DNA of 64,000 bases from Flavobacteria bacterium BBFL7 (GTDB taxonomy: Bacteria > Bacteroidota > Bacteroidia > Flavobacteriales > Flavobacteriaceae): assembly GCA_000153385.1 (NCBI GenBank), contig CH672375.1:628185-692184 (forward strand), given 5' to 3'. Within the stretch, counting starts at the first letter, position 1; each line of letters starts with the position of its first letter. The notes beneath the pieces are model-generated. The model saw only the letters and a program-made list of their open reading frames with translations, did not search any database and had not been told where the DNA came from. The translations under genes were made by a program, and so were the position numbers. Positions 10,563-20,500 of this stretch are shown one piece after another.

Positions 10563-10796
10563 ATGGATACAATTAAGAATAGAGATCAATATGAAGCACT
10601 ACGTGAGGAAGGATATTCTAAAGATAAAGCAGCACGCATAGCTAATACTCAAAATGCTGGCAAAAAAGGTGGCAAGGCTAGTAATTATGAATCTAGAACA
10701 AAAGAAGAACTCTATCAGAAAGCAAGGGAAATAGATATTGATGGTAGGTCTAATATGAATAAGCAGGAATTAATAAATGCCTTGCGCAATAACTAA
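10563..10796 (+). CDS. Small Rho-N/SAP-like protein (77 aa)
   Basis: A 77-residue basic protein. The N-terminal half (REEGYSKDKAARIAN, then KKGGKASNYE) resembles the short DUF7218-type Bacteroidota proteins. The C-terminal 30 residues (TKEELYQKAREIDIDGRSNMNKQELINALR, in two pieces: TKEELYQKAREIDIDG and SNMNKQELINALR) match the helix-extended-loop-helix of the Rho termination factor N-terminal domain, a nucleic-acid-binding fold. A role in DNA or RNA binding is inference. Its stop codon is 3 bp from the next ATG, so it is coupled to the AI-2E permease gene. Its own start lies right behind a perfect inverted repeat. Confidence 0.75.
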   Translation: MDTIKNRDQYEALREEGYSKDKAARIANTQNAGKKGGKASNYESRTKEELYQKAREIDIDGRSNMNKQELINALRNN

Positions 10797-10799
10797 CAT

Positions 10800-11822
10800 A
10801 TGTCTCGTCAAATTCCAACCATTCAAATACGTCAGTTATTTATACTGATTGTCATTCTTTATATCATCTATCTTATAGGGACAGAATTAGCACCATATTT
10901 AGGTGGTCTGCTAGGTGCGATAACCTTATATGTGTTATTAGAACCTATTCAAAAATGGCTAGAATCTAAAAACTGGAAACCATCAGTTGCTTCTTCATTT
11001 TTAATTGCGCTTTCTTTTGTTATTATTTTACTTCCTATTGTAGGTATAGGATTAATGATGAGTTCTAAAGTTAAAACTGCTATTGACAACAGCACTCAAA
11101 TTACAGAAACTATAAAGTCTAAAGTTGCCGAAACAGAAAATCTCATAGGAGTTAGTGTTTCTGAAAATATTAATACTGAAGAAGTCAGCAGTTGGGTTTC
11201 TAGTAATGTTCAAAATCTTGCCAACTCTAGCCTTACCGTTTCTATCTCTATAGGTATTATGTTTTTCTTATTATACTTTATGCTGGTTGATCGTAAAAAA
11301 TGGCTAGAAGCAGCATTAATTTATATGCCGTTAAAAGAAAAGAATTTAAAAATCATCGGAAAAGAAAGTATTGATCTAGTAAAATCTAACGCAATCGGTA
11401 TTCCTTTAGTCGCTTTATTACAAGGTATCGTCGCGCTTATTGGCTACTTTATATTTGGTGTTGAAAATCCATTTTTCTGGTTTGTAATTACCGTTATAGG
11501 TAGCATGATCCCTTTTGTAGGTACCGCTTTAGGTATTTTACCTGTTACGATATTGTTATTTTCTCAAGGAGAAACGGCAGCTGCAATAGGCATTTTGATT
11601 TATGGTGTCATAGTGGTAGGATCTACAGATAACCTATTTAGGCTTGTTGTTCAAAAACGATTAGCTGATGTTCATCCACTAGTAACATTGATAGGAGTTG
11701 TTGTTGGTGTGCCATTATTCGGATTTATAGGCTTAATTTTCGGACCACTTTTAGTTAGCTTATTTTTGCTACTTCTAAAAATCTATAAAAACGAATACGG
11801 TAAAGAAGGAGAGACTATATAG
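10800..11822 (+). CDS. AI-2E family transporter (PerM/TqsA-like)
   Basis: Inner-membrane protein of 340 residues with about seven to eight hydrophobic helices. The pattern is that of the AI-2E transporter family (PF01594): two N-terminal helices, a soluble segment at about 95-145 with KVAETENLIGVSVSEN, then a helix cluster with the typical GSMIPFVGTALGILPV and NLFRLVVQKRLADVHPL and a C-terminal GVPLFGFIGLIFGPL. Members include TqsA-type exporters and Na+/H+ antiporter-like proteins, so transported substrate cannot be stated. It is co-transcribed with the upstream 77-aa gene (3-bp gap). Confidence 0.88.
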   Translation: MSRQIPTIQIRQLFILIVILYIIYLIGTELAPYLGGLLGAITLYVLLEPIQKWLESKNWKPSVASSFLIALSFVIILLPIVGIGLMMSSKVKTAIDNSTQITETIKSKVAETENLIGVSVSENINTEEVSSWVSSNVQNLANSSLTVSISIGIMFFLLYFMLVDRKKWLEAALIYMPLKEKNLKIIGKESIDLVKSNAIGIPLVALLQGIVALIGYFIFGVENPFFWFVITVIGSMIPFVGTALGILPVTILLFSQGETAAAIGILIYGVIVVGSTDNLFRLVVQKRLADVHPLVTLIGVVVGVPLFGFIGLIFGPLLVSLFLLLLKIYKNEYGKEGETI

Positions 11823-11884
11823 TCTTGTTAAATCTGTAAATATTTTTTCTAGATTCCTTATTTTTAACACTTAAATAAAATTGA

Positions 11885-12427
11885 ATGAGCAAAGCATCTA
11901 AACTTCAAGATAAGATAGATAACGTACATATAGAACAACGTAAAATTTTTATATGGGGAATGGTTAATGATCAAACTGCAAAGCATTGTGTAGATAGGTT
12001 ACTTTATCTAGACTCACTAAACCATGAAGAAATTACATTTGTGATCAATAGCCCAGGTGGTTATGTAACTTCTGGTTTTTCCATTTATGATACGATGCAG
12101 CAAATTAAAAGTCCAGTAAGCACGGTATGTTCTGGTCTTGCCGCCTCTATGGGATCTCTTTTACTTTCAGGAGGAGAAAAAGGACGCCGTTTTATTCAAA
12201 AACACGGTCGTGTAATGATTCACCAGCCTAGCGGTGGAGCACGTGGAACGAGTGCAGATATAGAAATCACAGCTGCCGAAATTCTTAAAACTAAAGAACT
12301 AAGCGCTCACATTCTTGCAGACAATTGTGGCCAGACCTTTGAAAAAATAATGAAAGATTTCAATCGTGATTACTGGTTAGGCGCAGATGAAGCAGTTGCC
12401 TACGGTATTGTAGACGGAATTGTTTAG
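11885..12427 (+). CDS. ClpP-like serine protease
   Basis: A 180-residue ClpP-family peptidase. The catalytic triad is visible: Ser88 in AASMGS, His113 in MIHQPSG and Asp162 in NRDYW; the oxyanion SPGGY lies at 56-60. The family assembles into a tetradecameric chamber that degrades proteins passed on by a ClpX/ClpA-type unfoldase. No unfoldase gene is adjacent. It is somewhat shorter than E. coli ClpP and lacks a long propeptide, so it may be a second ClpP paralogue rather than the housekeeping clpP beside clpX and tig; that is why I give no symbol. It is followed by an intrinsic terminator. Confidence 0.9.
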   Translation: MSKASKLQDKIDNVHIEQRKIFIWGMVNDQTAKHCVDRLLYLDSLNHEEITFVINSPGGYVTSGFSIYDTMQQIKSPVSTVCSGLAASMGSLLLSGGEKGRRFIQKHGRVMIHQPSGGARGTSADIEITAAEILKTKELSAHILADNCGQTFEKIMKDFNRDYWLGADEAVAYGIVDGIV

Positions 12428-12448
12428 TAAAACATTTCAAGATATTTT

Positions 12449-12480
12449 AAAAAGCCACCTTATATTTAAGGTGGCTTTTT
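12449..12480 (+). terminator. Intrinsic terminator after the clpP-like gene
   Basis: AAAAAGCCACCTTA/TAAGGTGGCTTTTT form a 14-bp stem with a 4-nt loop and a T-run, starting 21 bp after the stop codon. Confidence 0.92.
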
Positions 12481-12494
12481 AAATATATGTAATT

Positions 12495-12911
12495 ATGAAA
12501 TTAACACCTTTTCACCTCGCTATTCCTGTTAAGGAAATCACTACTACCCGTGCATTTTACCGCGATACTTTGGGTTGTGAAGAAGGACGTAGTTCAGACC
12601 ATTGGGTAGATTTTAATTTCTTCGGTCATCAACTCGTGATTCATATTTCAGACAATGCTCTTGTAAACGCAACAAATGCCGTAGATGGAAAAGCTGTGCC
12701 AGTTCCTCATTTTGGTGTGGTACTGGAATGGGATATTTTTCACGCTTTCGCGAAAGCGGTTCAAGAAAAAGGCATCGAGTTCATCATAGAACCGTACATA
12801 AGATTTGAAGGATTACCTGGAGAACAAGCCACCATGTTCTTTAAAGACCCAAGCAGTAACGCCTTAGAATTCAAATCGTTCAAGGATATGAGTCAGGTTT
12901 TTGCTACTTAG
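12495..12911 (+). CDS. VOC-family (glyoxalase-like) protein
   Basis: A 138-residue two-module vicinal oxygen chelate protein. It begins with the typical FHLAIPV strand and FYRDTLGC helix, and ends with [16 protein letters not shown], where the Glu is the usual last metal ligand. His7 in FHLA is the usual first one. Such proteins are metal-dependent lyases, dioxygenases or antibiotic-binding proteins; the substrate is unknown. The palindrome at 12743-12758 lies inside and encodes AFAKA in the sequence [11 protein letters not shown], a surface helix. The gene end overlaps the amidohydrolase stop by 8 bp, tail to tail. Confidence 0.88.
   Translation: MKLTPFHLAIPVKEITTTRAFYRDTLGCEEGRSSDHWVDFNFFGHQLVIHISDNALVNATNAVDGKAVPVPHFGVVLEWDIFHAFAKAVQEKGIEFIIEPYIRFEGLPGEQATMFFKDPSSNALEFKSFKDMSQVFAT
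12743..12758. repeat. Iterated palindrome CGCTTTCGCGAAAGCG (inside VOC gene)
   Basis: Perfect copy; the gene reads it as AFAKA. Confidence 0.9.
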
Positions 12912-14538
12912 ACTCATAGACCTGTTCTCCATTTATGAAGGTTGATTTTACGGTAGCCTCATGTAATTGAGCTACCGGAATCTCCATGATATTATCATTA
13001 AGAATTACAAAGTCTGCAGCTTTTCCTAGTTCTAAACTTCCTTTTTCTGTTTCTTCAAAATTGAAATAAGCCGCCCAAATAGTCATACCTCTTAAGGCAT
13101 CTTCTCTACTCAAGGCTTGTTGTGGTAAAAAGCCACCTTCTGGATAACCACTCGTATCTTGACGAGCTACGGCAGCATAAAATGTCAAGAATGGATTGAC
13201 TTGTTCTACAGGATAATCAGTTCCTAGTGCGATTCTTTTAGATTGCTTGAGCAATGTCTGATAAGCATAAGCTCCTTTAATACGGTCTGCTCCTACTCGA
13301 TCTTGTGCCCAGTACATATCACTAGTCGCATGTGTAGGTTGTACAGATGGTAGAATATTTCCCTCATCAAATAGATTGAAATCTATAGGATCAACAATTT
13401 GAGCATGCTCAATTCTCCAGCGTCTGTCTGTTTTCTCTTTTAATAATTCTTGGTAGGTTTTTAAAACCACATAGTTGGCACTATCTCCTATAGCGTGCGT
13501 GTTCATTTGGTATTCTGTTGCCGCTATGCGAGCTGCAGTTTCTTTAATCGTGGCGATAGGACTAAGCAGTGCTCCATAATGATCATGTCTATCAGAATAT
13601 GGCTCTTTCATTGCTGCGCCACGACTTCCTAGAGCACCATCTGCATAGAACTTTACAGATCTTACATTTAATCGTTCTGTTTTTATGATTCCTTTATTGA
13701 GGTAATAATCTAGATTATCTGGAGTGTTGCTAATCATCGCATACATTTTAACTTTTAAATCACCAGTTTGTTGCAAACTATCTATTAATTCAATCGTTTC
13801 TTTAAATAATCCAGCATCATCAACGGTGGTTAATCCATAGCTCAAATTAATGTCTTGTGCCGCCATTAGAGAGGCAATAGATTCTTGAGTTGTTTCTTTA
13901 GGAAAAACAGCCTCTACTAATTCCATAGGATTATCGACTAAAATCCCTGTGAGTTTGCCATCTCTAATTTCAATAGCTCCGCCAGATGCGTCTGTATTTG
14001 TGGTTATTCCTGCTGCGTCTAGTGCTGCTTGATTTGCAATCATGGCGTGACCGTCTATACGAGTAATGGCTACTGGTGTGTCAGGAAACATTTCATTAAG
14101 CTCTTGGTTTGACGGGAATTCTTGAATTTCCCAGTCGTTTTGATCCCAGCCACGACCTATGATAAAAGATTTATTTTTCTCTTTTTGGAAACTAGAGATT
14201 CTTTCGAGGACCTCATCATAGCTTTTAGTTCCTACTAGATCTACACGTTGTAATTGCTGTCCTAATCCGTAGAAATGACAGTGTCCATCTATCAATCCTG
14301 GGACGATCGCTTTTCCTTGTGCGTCTATAATTTGTGTTGCGCTATAGGCTGCCATATCTGCATCAGTTCCTGTAGCAAGGATTTTACCATCTTTTACAGC
14401 CATTGCTGTTGCCACAGAAAAGTTGTTATCTACGGTATAAATTTTTGCATTGGTAATTACTAAGTCAGCGGTTGCTTGCTGCTCCTTATTACAAGAAATT
14501 AAAATTACAGATAATGCGAGTAGGTAGATTTTTTTCAT
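12904..14538 (-). CDS. YtcJ-like amidohydrolase, lipoprotein
   Basis: A 544-residue metal-dependent amidohydrolase of the YtcJ/amidohydrolase_3 type. A lipoprotein signal [16 protein letters not shown] (Cys16) places it on a membrane outside the cytoplasm. Metal-site motifs in order are [35 protein letters not shown] and [14 protein letters not shown]. The C-terminus returns to the composite beta-sandwich domain ([26 protein letters not shown]). Members cleave amide bonds in small molecules or dipeptide-like substrates; the substrate is unknown here. A TAATTTTC element (14543-14550 on the minus strand) ends 4 nt before the ATG, like other leaderless genes in this window. Tail overlaps the VOC gene. 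Confidence 0.9.
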   Translation of the reverse strand: MKKIYLLALSVILISCNKEQQATADLVITNAKIYTVDNNFSVATAMAVKDGKILATGTDADMAAYSATQIIDAQGKAIVPGLIDGHCHFYGLGQQLQRVDLVGTKSYDEVLERISSFQKEKNKSFIIGRGWDQNDWEIQEFPSNQELNEMFPDTPVAITRIDGHAMIANQAALDAAGITTNTDASGGAIEIRDGKLTGILVDNPMELVEAVFPKETTQESIASLMAAQDINLSYGLTTVDDAGLFKETIELIDSLQQTGDLKVKMYAMISNTPDNLDYYLNKGIIKTERLNVRSVKFYADGALGSRGAAMKEPYSDRHDHYGALLSPIATIKETAARIAATEYQMNTHAIGDSANYVVLKTYQELLKEKTDRRWRIEHAQIVDPIDFNLFDEGNILPSVQPTHATSDMYWAQDRVGADRIKGAYAYQTLLKQSKRIALGTDYPVEQVNPFLTFYAAVARQDTSGYPEGGFLPQQALSREDALRGMTIWAAYFNFEETEKGSLELGKAADFVILNDNIMEIPVAQLHEATVKSTFINGEQVYESK

Positions 14539-14645
14539 GACCGAAAATTAAGCCATAGAAAATTAACAGAAATATAAAATGCTGTGAAAATTTTTGAGTT
14601 CTCTTGTGTCTAACATCAAAAAGTTAAATATTATTACCATACAAC

Positions 14646-15416
14646 TTATTTCACTTCCATCGTTTTGTGAAATGGAATATCTATTTGTCCATCTCTTCCA
14701 TAAAACCTTAAAGCTCCGTCGATTTCATATGTACCTTTTTGCAACGATTGAAATTCAATATCAGCAAAAGAGTAATTATCTTTCAATTTGTAATCGATCA
14801 TTTTTTGCTGACCGTTCAATTCTATTTGATTGATAATAATATGTCTATTTTCTTTAATTGCTTGACCATATTCAGAAGTGAAGGTTAGTTTGATTCCATT
14901 TTCGATTTTTCTGGAAATGATACTATCTATTTCAACTTTATAAAAACTGTCTACCGAGAGTGTTTTTCTACTTCCATATTCAAAAGCATAAGCCATGGCA
15001 ATGACGAGTCTATTCTTCAAATACCTTAATCTCAATTCATGAGAATTGTTTTTGGGTTCTATTAATTGATTCAACAAATAGTCTTTTCTATTATCTACAA
15101 TTTTTGGAAGTTCATTAAAAATTTCTTTAGATTCAGAAGTTATATTTTTCAGATTGTATGTGTCATTTAAAATCGCTTCATCTATTTTAATTATGAGCGA
15201 CTTAAACTTAGCATCCAACTCATTCAAACTTACGACCTCCCTTGAAGGCTGATTTTCAGTTAATTGATAGTATTCGGCTTTATATTTATTTAGAATCCTA
15301 TTATTAAACTCAAAGCTCTGCCGTAGATACGAACTCATCTCTTCTGACCCTTCTATTTTCTCCTCACAAGAAAATAGAAAGAAAGTAGAACATAATAAAA
15401 CAAACAGCAATCTCAT
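14646..15416 (-). CDS. Uncharacterised lipoprotein (256 aa)
   Basis: Lipoprotein signal MRLLFVLLCSTFFLFSC (lipidated Cys about residue 17). The following residues 25-140 are helical and charged, like a coiled-coil sensor region, and the last 110 residues look like a small beta-sandwich (KVEIDSIISRKIENGIKLTF, GTYEIDGALRFYGRDG). The layout faintly recalls GldM-type or other envelope beta-sandwich proteins, but I cannot support homology. The neighbouring 92-residue frame on the same strand is probably part of a broken gene. This gene is in an AT-rich, less typical stretch and may be strain-specific. Confidence 0.7.
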   Translation of the reverse strand: MRLLFVLLCSTFFLFSCEEKIEGSEEMSSYLRQSFEFNNRILNKYKAEYYQLTENQPSREVVSLNELDAKFKSLIIKIDEAILNDTYNLKNITSESKEIFNELPKIVDNRKDYLLNQLIEPKNNSHELRLRYLKNRLVIAMAYAFEYGSRKTLSVDSFYKVEIDSIISRKIENGIKLTFTSEYGQAIKENRHIIINQIELNGQQKMIDYKLKDNYSFADIEFQSLQKGTYEIDGALRFYGRDGQIDIPFHKTMEVK

Positions 15417-15490
15417 AATACCAGATTAAATTTTACTCTTAGAATTAAGAAGATCAGTAACTTGTTTTGCTTTTTCAAAATCAGCACCCA

Positions 15491-15769
15491 TTAAATAGAT
15501 GATGATTTTTGATTTTCCATTTCAAGAACTAGGTTTGCCTTATCCTTAAATTCACCACCAACAGCACTTCCTGAGAACAAATCAACAACTATACTTAAAG
15601 CAGAAATCCACCAGTTAGTAGAATCATCTTTCAACATAGCGCTCTTTAAAATATCGTGCGAGTATTTACCATTGTTTCCAACATCATAGCCATCGATAAT
15701 CTGAAAACTATCTTCACCTATAATGAACTTCAATTCTGGTTGATGTCTTAACTCAAATATTTCATTCAT
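15491..15769 (-). CDS. Small uncharacterised protein, probably frameshifted near its end
   Basis: The 92-residue frame MNEIFELRHQPELKFIIGEDS... has no signal peptide; a short hydrophobic stretch (WWISALSIVVDLFSGSAVGG) is in the second half. It ends with an unnatural Ser-rich tail directly after an A5 tract (15506-15510 on the plus strand as T5). In the next frame the sequence continues KIIIYLMGADFEKAKQVTDLL and stops at 15426-15428, which reads like a natural protein end. One extra A would join the two into about 113 residues. It could be a pseudogene, a sequencing error, or programmed slippage. Family unknown. Confidence 0.5.
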   Translation of the reverse strand: MNEIFELRHQPELKFIIGEDSFQIIDGYDVGNNGKYSHDILKSAMLKDDSTNWWISALSIVVDLFSGSAVGGEFKDKANLVLEMENQKSSSI

Positions 15770-15808
15770 ACCACTAATTAAATAAAGACAGCTTAATTAT
15801 ATATCTTA

Positions 15809-15824
15809 CGCTTTCGCGAAAGCG
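15809..15824. repeat. Iterated palindrome CGCTTTCGCGAAAGCG (intergenic copy)
   Basis: Perfect copy immediately beyond the stop codon of the outer-membrane barrel gene (ends at 15830). It could double as a weak hairpin there but has no T-run. Confidence 0.9.
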
Positions 15825-15829
15825 AAATT

Positions 15830-17572
15830 TTAAAAATCAAACTTATAGACAGCACCACCTAAAATCTGTAAATTCTGTACTGGGTAATCTAGGTAATACT
15901 GGTAGTTGCCGCCAGTAAGATTGTGACCTCTTAAGAAAGCGGTCAATTTAGGATTAATTTTATAATTGATATCTAGGTTCAAATCTATAAAAGAATCTAA
16001 AGTTTCTGTTGCCGTTGTGTTACCGGTTCTGAAAACATCACGTTCTCCGACGAAGTATAGCGTTGTTCCGATGTTCCATTTATCATTGATATCATAGTTA
16101 CCGACAATATCTGCAGTAAAGGTTGGTAACTGCGATGCTACATTATCAAAATCGTCGCCATTAGTCACATCATAACTCATGAACTGAGTATTTAAGGTAA
16201 GATTGAATTGAGTATTTAAATCCACACTTGCAGATCCTCCAAAAGTCAATGTGTTTAAATCACCATATTGAGTCGCAAATGTATTTGCATAATTGTAGGA
16301 TGGTCGCTCAACTCCGATGCCTGTAAAAATGGCATTATTATCTTTAGTATAGAAATATCTGTTTTCTTCTAAACTATAACCTCCATAGAGCTTGTAACCA
16401 AAATTAGAAGACAGCTTTCCTTTGACACCTAACTGGGCATCTACTTGACGATTAGTAGGCACCACGGTTATTGCTGGAGCGATAAATACGTTCTCATCTG
16501 CAAAATTTTGTAATGTATTCATATCTAATCCACCACCGATGACCGTATAAGCAATTACCTTTTCTTCCATCAAAATGTAACTGGCATTAATATCTGGATA
16601 GACATAAAAGTTGCTTTCAGAATTCTCACTGTCTGTGATATAATTTAATCGAGCTCCTAATTCTACTTTATACTTGTCTCCATAAAGGTTGATACTAGGA
16701 TTTGCTCCTATGTTTAAATAAGAATAAGCGTCTGGCGCTGGTTGTGCTCCTTGGGTATCAAAAGAACCGGTTAAGTAATCTACCTCTACTCCTAGTGCAA
16801 TTTCTTCTTCAAGTACTTCAAATGCTAATTGTGGTTGTAATCTTACTCGAGTTTCTGAACCATCATTACCAGAACTGATATTAGAAAGCCCTACCTCAAC
16901 TTTTTCTAAAACAGAATCAAAGAACTGTGCTTTACCAGACAAGCCTATGGTTAAATAAGAAGTTCCTGCATCTACCTCAATTCCCATAGGAACATTAGGT
17001 AATGCTATTGGTGATACTCCATACCAGTTTGCGGTTTGATATCTACCACCAGCGGTAATTCCCCAATTTGAATCGCGATTGCGTTTTCCATAAGATATGT
17101 CTAGAGACGTATCTGAAAAATCATCATCAAAGGCAATGTCATCGATACCACCTTGCGATGAGTTATGATTAAAAAACACGCCTACGTCTGAGTCTCTATC
17201 TATCTCAAAATTCCCTGCAAATTCTCCTAAAATGTTCACGTAATTACCAACACCTAATCGTGCATAATTATCAAAGAATTTTGCTCTTTTAGGAGCTTTG
17301 CGTCTAGACAATTTTCCTTTGGCTGGTGTAAAAGTAGATGCTACTGGCACAGAGAAAATACTATAGGTAACTGGCTTTTTCTTAACCTTGGTCGTGTCAT
17401 TTACTGATGGTGTGCTTTTTACTTTAAACGCATCACTAATGGTAGGATCATAAGGTTTTACAACCGTAATGGTTCCACCATTCAATTCACTTTCTTCTTC
17501 TACTTGTGCCTGCACATTGCTAAAAGCTATTAATGCGATGACAAGGGATATATATGATTGATATAATTTCAT
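15830..17572 (-). CDS. Outer-membrane beta-barrel protein (TonB-receptor-like barrel, no plug)
   Basis: Protein of 580 residues with a signal peptide (MKLYQSYISLVIALIAFSNVQAQ). The next part, LNGGTITVVKPYDPTISDAFKV, is typical of Bacteroidota proteins paired with a large TPR protein. It is followed by about 20 amphipathic strands separated by polar loops, ending in an aromatic terminal strand (AVYKFDF) for BAM recognition. No TonB box or plug domain can be seen, so I call it a plugless barrel. It forms an operon with the TPR gene 11 bp upstream, suggesting that the two act together in the outer membrane, perhaps as a nutrient or lipid system; that is inference. Confidence 0.8.
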   Translation of the reverse strand: MKLYQSYISLVIALIAFSNVQAQVEEESELNGGTITVVKPYDPTISDAFKVKSTPSVNDTTKVKKKPVTYSIFSVPVASTFTPAKGKLSRRKAPKRAKFFDNYARLGVGNYVNILGEFAGNFEIDRDSDVGVFFNHNSSQGGIDDIAFDDDFSDTSLDISYGKRNRDSNWGITAGGRYQTANWYGVSPIALPNVPMGIEVDAGTSYLTIGLSGKAQFFDSVLEKVEVGLSNISSGNDGSETRVRLQPQLAFEVLEEEIALGVEVDYLTGSFDTQGAQPAPDAYSYLNIGANPSINLYGDKYKVELGARLNYITDSENSESNFYVYPDINASYILMEEKVIAYTVIGGGLDMNTLQNFADENVFIAPAITVVPTNRQVDAQLGVKGKLSSNFGYKLYGGYSLEENRYFYTKDNNAIFTGIGVERPSYNYANTFATQYGDLNTLTFGGSASVDLNTQFNLTLNTQFMSYDVTNGDDFDNVASQLPTFTADIVGNYDINDKWNIGTTLYFVGERDVFRTGNTTATETLDSFIDLNLDINYKINPKLTAFLRGHNLTGGNYQYYLDYPVQNLQILGGAVYKFDF

Positions 17573-17583
17573 AATGCTTCTTA

Positions 17584-20500
17584 TTAATTTCCTGTAGGAA
17601 CTACTGATGAATTTGTTTTGGCAGCGTTAGTTTTTATAGCGTCTAATTCTGCTTGAGCGCTAGCGACTACTTCTGGATATTGAGCAAAATTACCAACGAC
17701 ATATTCTAGTATAGTAGTTGCATTTAATGTTTGACCTTGTGCGTTATAACATTTACCCATAATCACTAAACCTTTTGAGGTCCATAATTTATAACCAGCA
17801 TAGTTTTTAGTAAGACTTTGCACAGTAGCGATGGCAGCGTCATAATTACCTGCTTTATGTTCAAAATAAGCTTTAAAGTAAGTCGCCTCTGCCGCTAGTG
17901 TACCACTTGCGTTGAGTCTTACCGTTTCATAAGCAGTTTTTGCAGCAGCTTCATTTCCTGTTTTCCAACTTGAGCGAGCAATAATCACGTTTGCGTCTGA
18001 TTTTACATTATCACTTATAGTAAGGTCTGATAATACTTTATTTGCATAACTCACAGACTGGTCATAGTTCTCTTGCTCATAATATGCTTTCATTAAGTTA
18101 GACTGTGCATAAATTACATTTTGAGGAAAATCTGCTAGTTGTTCTAATTGAGTGAGCACTGGAATTGCTTTTGCATAAGCTTTATCACCCAAGTAGATCT
18201 CACTTAATCGCGCTAGAGCTTGTTCTGTAAACTCACTACGTTCTTTATTAATCACATACTCATAACTAGCGATAGACTCTTGTTTTTTATCTTGAGAGAA
18301 TAGTGCTTGAGCTAGATAAAAATGTGCTTGTAATGCGTGTTTACCGTTAGGATATTCTGCCAGATATTTTCTCATAGAACGAGTTGTACCAGACATATCA
18401 TTTTGTAAATAAGGCTGCTCTGCACTTTCATAAGCCGTATCATCCAGTTCAGAATCGCTCACATCTACAAAGTCCAATGTGCGCACCCATGCGGCATAAT
18501 CATTAGTACGGTTTTGATCCACATAAATCAATCGCGCACTACTTACCGCTTCATTTGCTTGTGGTGTACCAGGATATGTTGATACAACATCTTTAAATAC
18601 TACTAATGCATCATCTAGTTTTGAATCGTTATAAAGCTGTAATCCTTTACGCATCATTGCTTGAGAAGTGTAACTACTTTTAGGAAATTCATTAATTAAT
18701 CGGTCATAGGTCTGTATACCTTTATCAACATTATTTGTGTTGATGTATGTATTCCCTAATTCATATAACACATCATCGCGGTATGCAGATCTATTGAATT
18801 TGTTTAAAAACCCGTTAAGGTCTTCAATCTTACGATCATTCTTACCTACAAAACCATATGAAATCGCTTTTTGAAATGCCGCATAATCTGCATTAAAACC
18901 ATTCATTGAAATGGATTTATTATAAGCCTCCATAGCTGGCCAGTACTGCTTACTTACAAAATTTGCATCACCTATACGCAGGTAAGCATCATTTAATCTA
19001 GCTGGCTCATTATCAATACCAGATTGCTTTGTATAAGCGGTGAATGTATTGATAGCATTAGTATAATCTTTAAGTTTAAACTGCGTATATGCTAGATCAT
19101 AATTTAATAAATCATCTTCTTCAATACTGTTACTCATATTCTTTACCGCATTAAAAGCAGTAAGTGCTGCCGGAAAATCATTGAGTTCATAATAGCTTTC
19201 TGCCTTCCAGAAGGTCGCTTTCTTTTTTAAATCTGCAGACTGCGCATATTGAATGGTTTTATTAAGATTCTCAATAGATTTTTTATAATCTCCTGATTTA
19301 AACTGACTCAAACCTTCATACAGCGCCACTTTACCATAAACATCTTCATTACCAGCAATACGTCCATCTTCCATAAGGCGCAATGCCTCAGTATAGTTTT
19401 TTGAAGAGAAATATGAATCAATTAAGAATTCATTCATCTCTGCATTTTTATCAGTATCTGGATACTTTTCTAGATAAGCCAGTATTACAGCAGGCACACT
19501 ATCATATGGGTTTCCATATTCATAACTAATCTTAGCATAGTTGTAACTAGCATCTTGCTGGATCTGAGTATCAAAATCCATTTCACTCGCTTTCTTAAAA
19601 GCATTCAATGCATCTTCACTTTTATTAAGCTTAATATAGCTTTGGGCTAGATGGTAGTATGCATTTTGCGCCGTCTTATTCTCACCATCAACGATTTTAT
19701 TAAAAGTCTCTATAGCTTTTTCAAAATCGCCTTGTTTGTAATAAGCATAACCTAATTGATAATAATCGTTATTATTCAACCTGCCACGTACACCTTTATA
19801 CTCCTCAAGATAAGGAAGTGCCTGATCGTATTTACCTTGATTAAAAAGACTTTGCCCTATAATTCTATTTAATTCAGACTGTTCTTTTTTAGTTGATTTA
19901 GGCAATTGCTCAGTCGCTAGCGCTATTGCTTTATCAAAATTCCCCAACTTATAATTTAAGTCTGCCTGATAGTAAGAAAGCTTTTCATCCTCATCCGGTG
20001 ATTCTCCAGCTTCATCAAATAAATCGCTAGCTTCCTGATATTCATCACCTTCATAAGCGATGTATCCTAGATAATATTTAGCCTGCGATCCATATTCTGG
20101 ATCATCACTTACTCGATTTAGATAAGGTTTTGCTTCTTCATACTTTTTGCTTTGTACAAGAGTATATCCAGTATTAAAATAATATCTGCTTTGTTGCTTT
20201 CGCGAAAGCGTGCTCTCATCAACCTTTTCATACCATTTTGCCGCCTGGTTGTACTTACCATTGTCAAAATAGAAATCTGCCACATCGATAAAAGCAGTAT
20301 TGCGTTTTGTAGAAGTAGGATACTCTTCAACGAAAGACTCCATAAGTGCGTCTGCATTGCGCTGGTTCAAACGCACGGCGCAATTTGCGATGTAATATGC
20401 CGCATTGCCTTGAATGGCATCATCTTCTACCTGATTTTTTACTTTTTCAAATAAACGTTGCGCTGCAATATATTGCTGCTCTTGATATAAATCAATCGCC

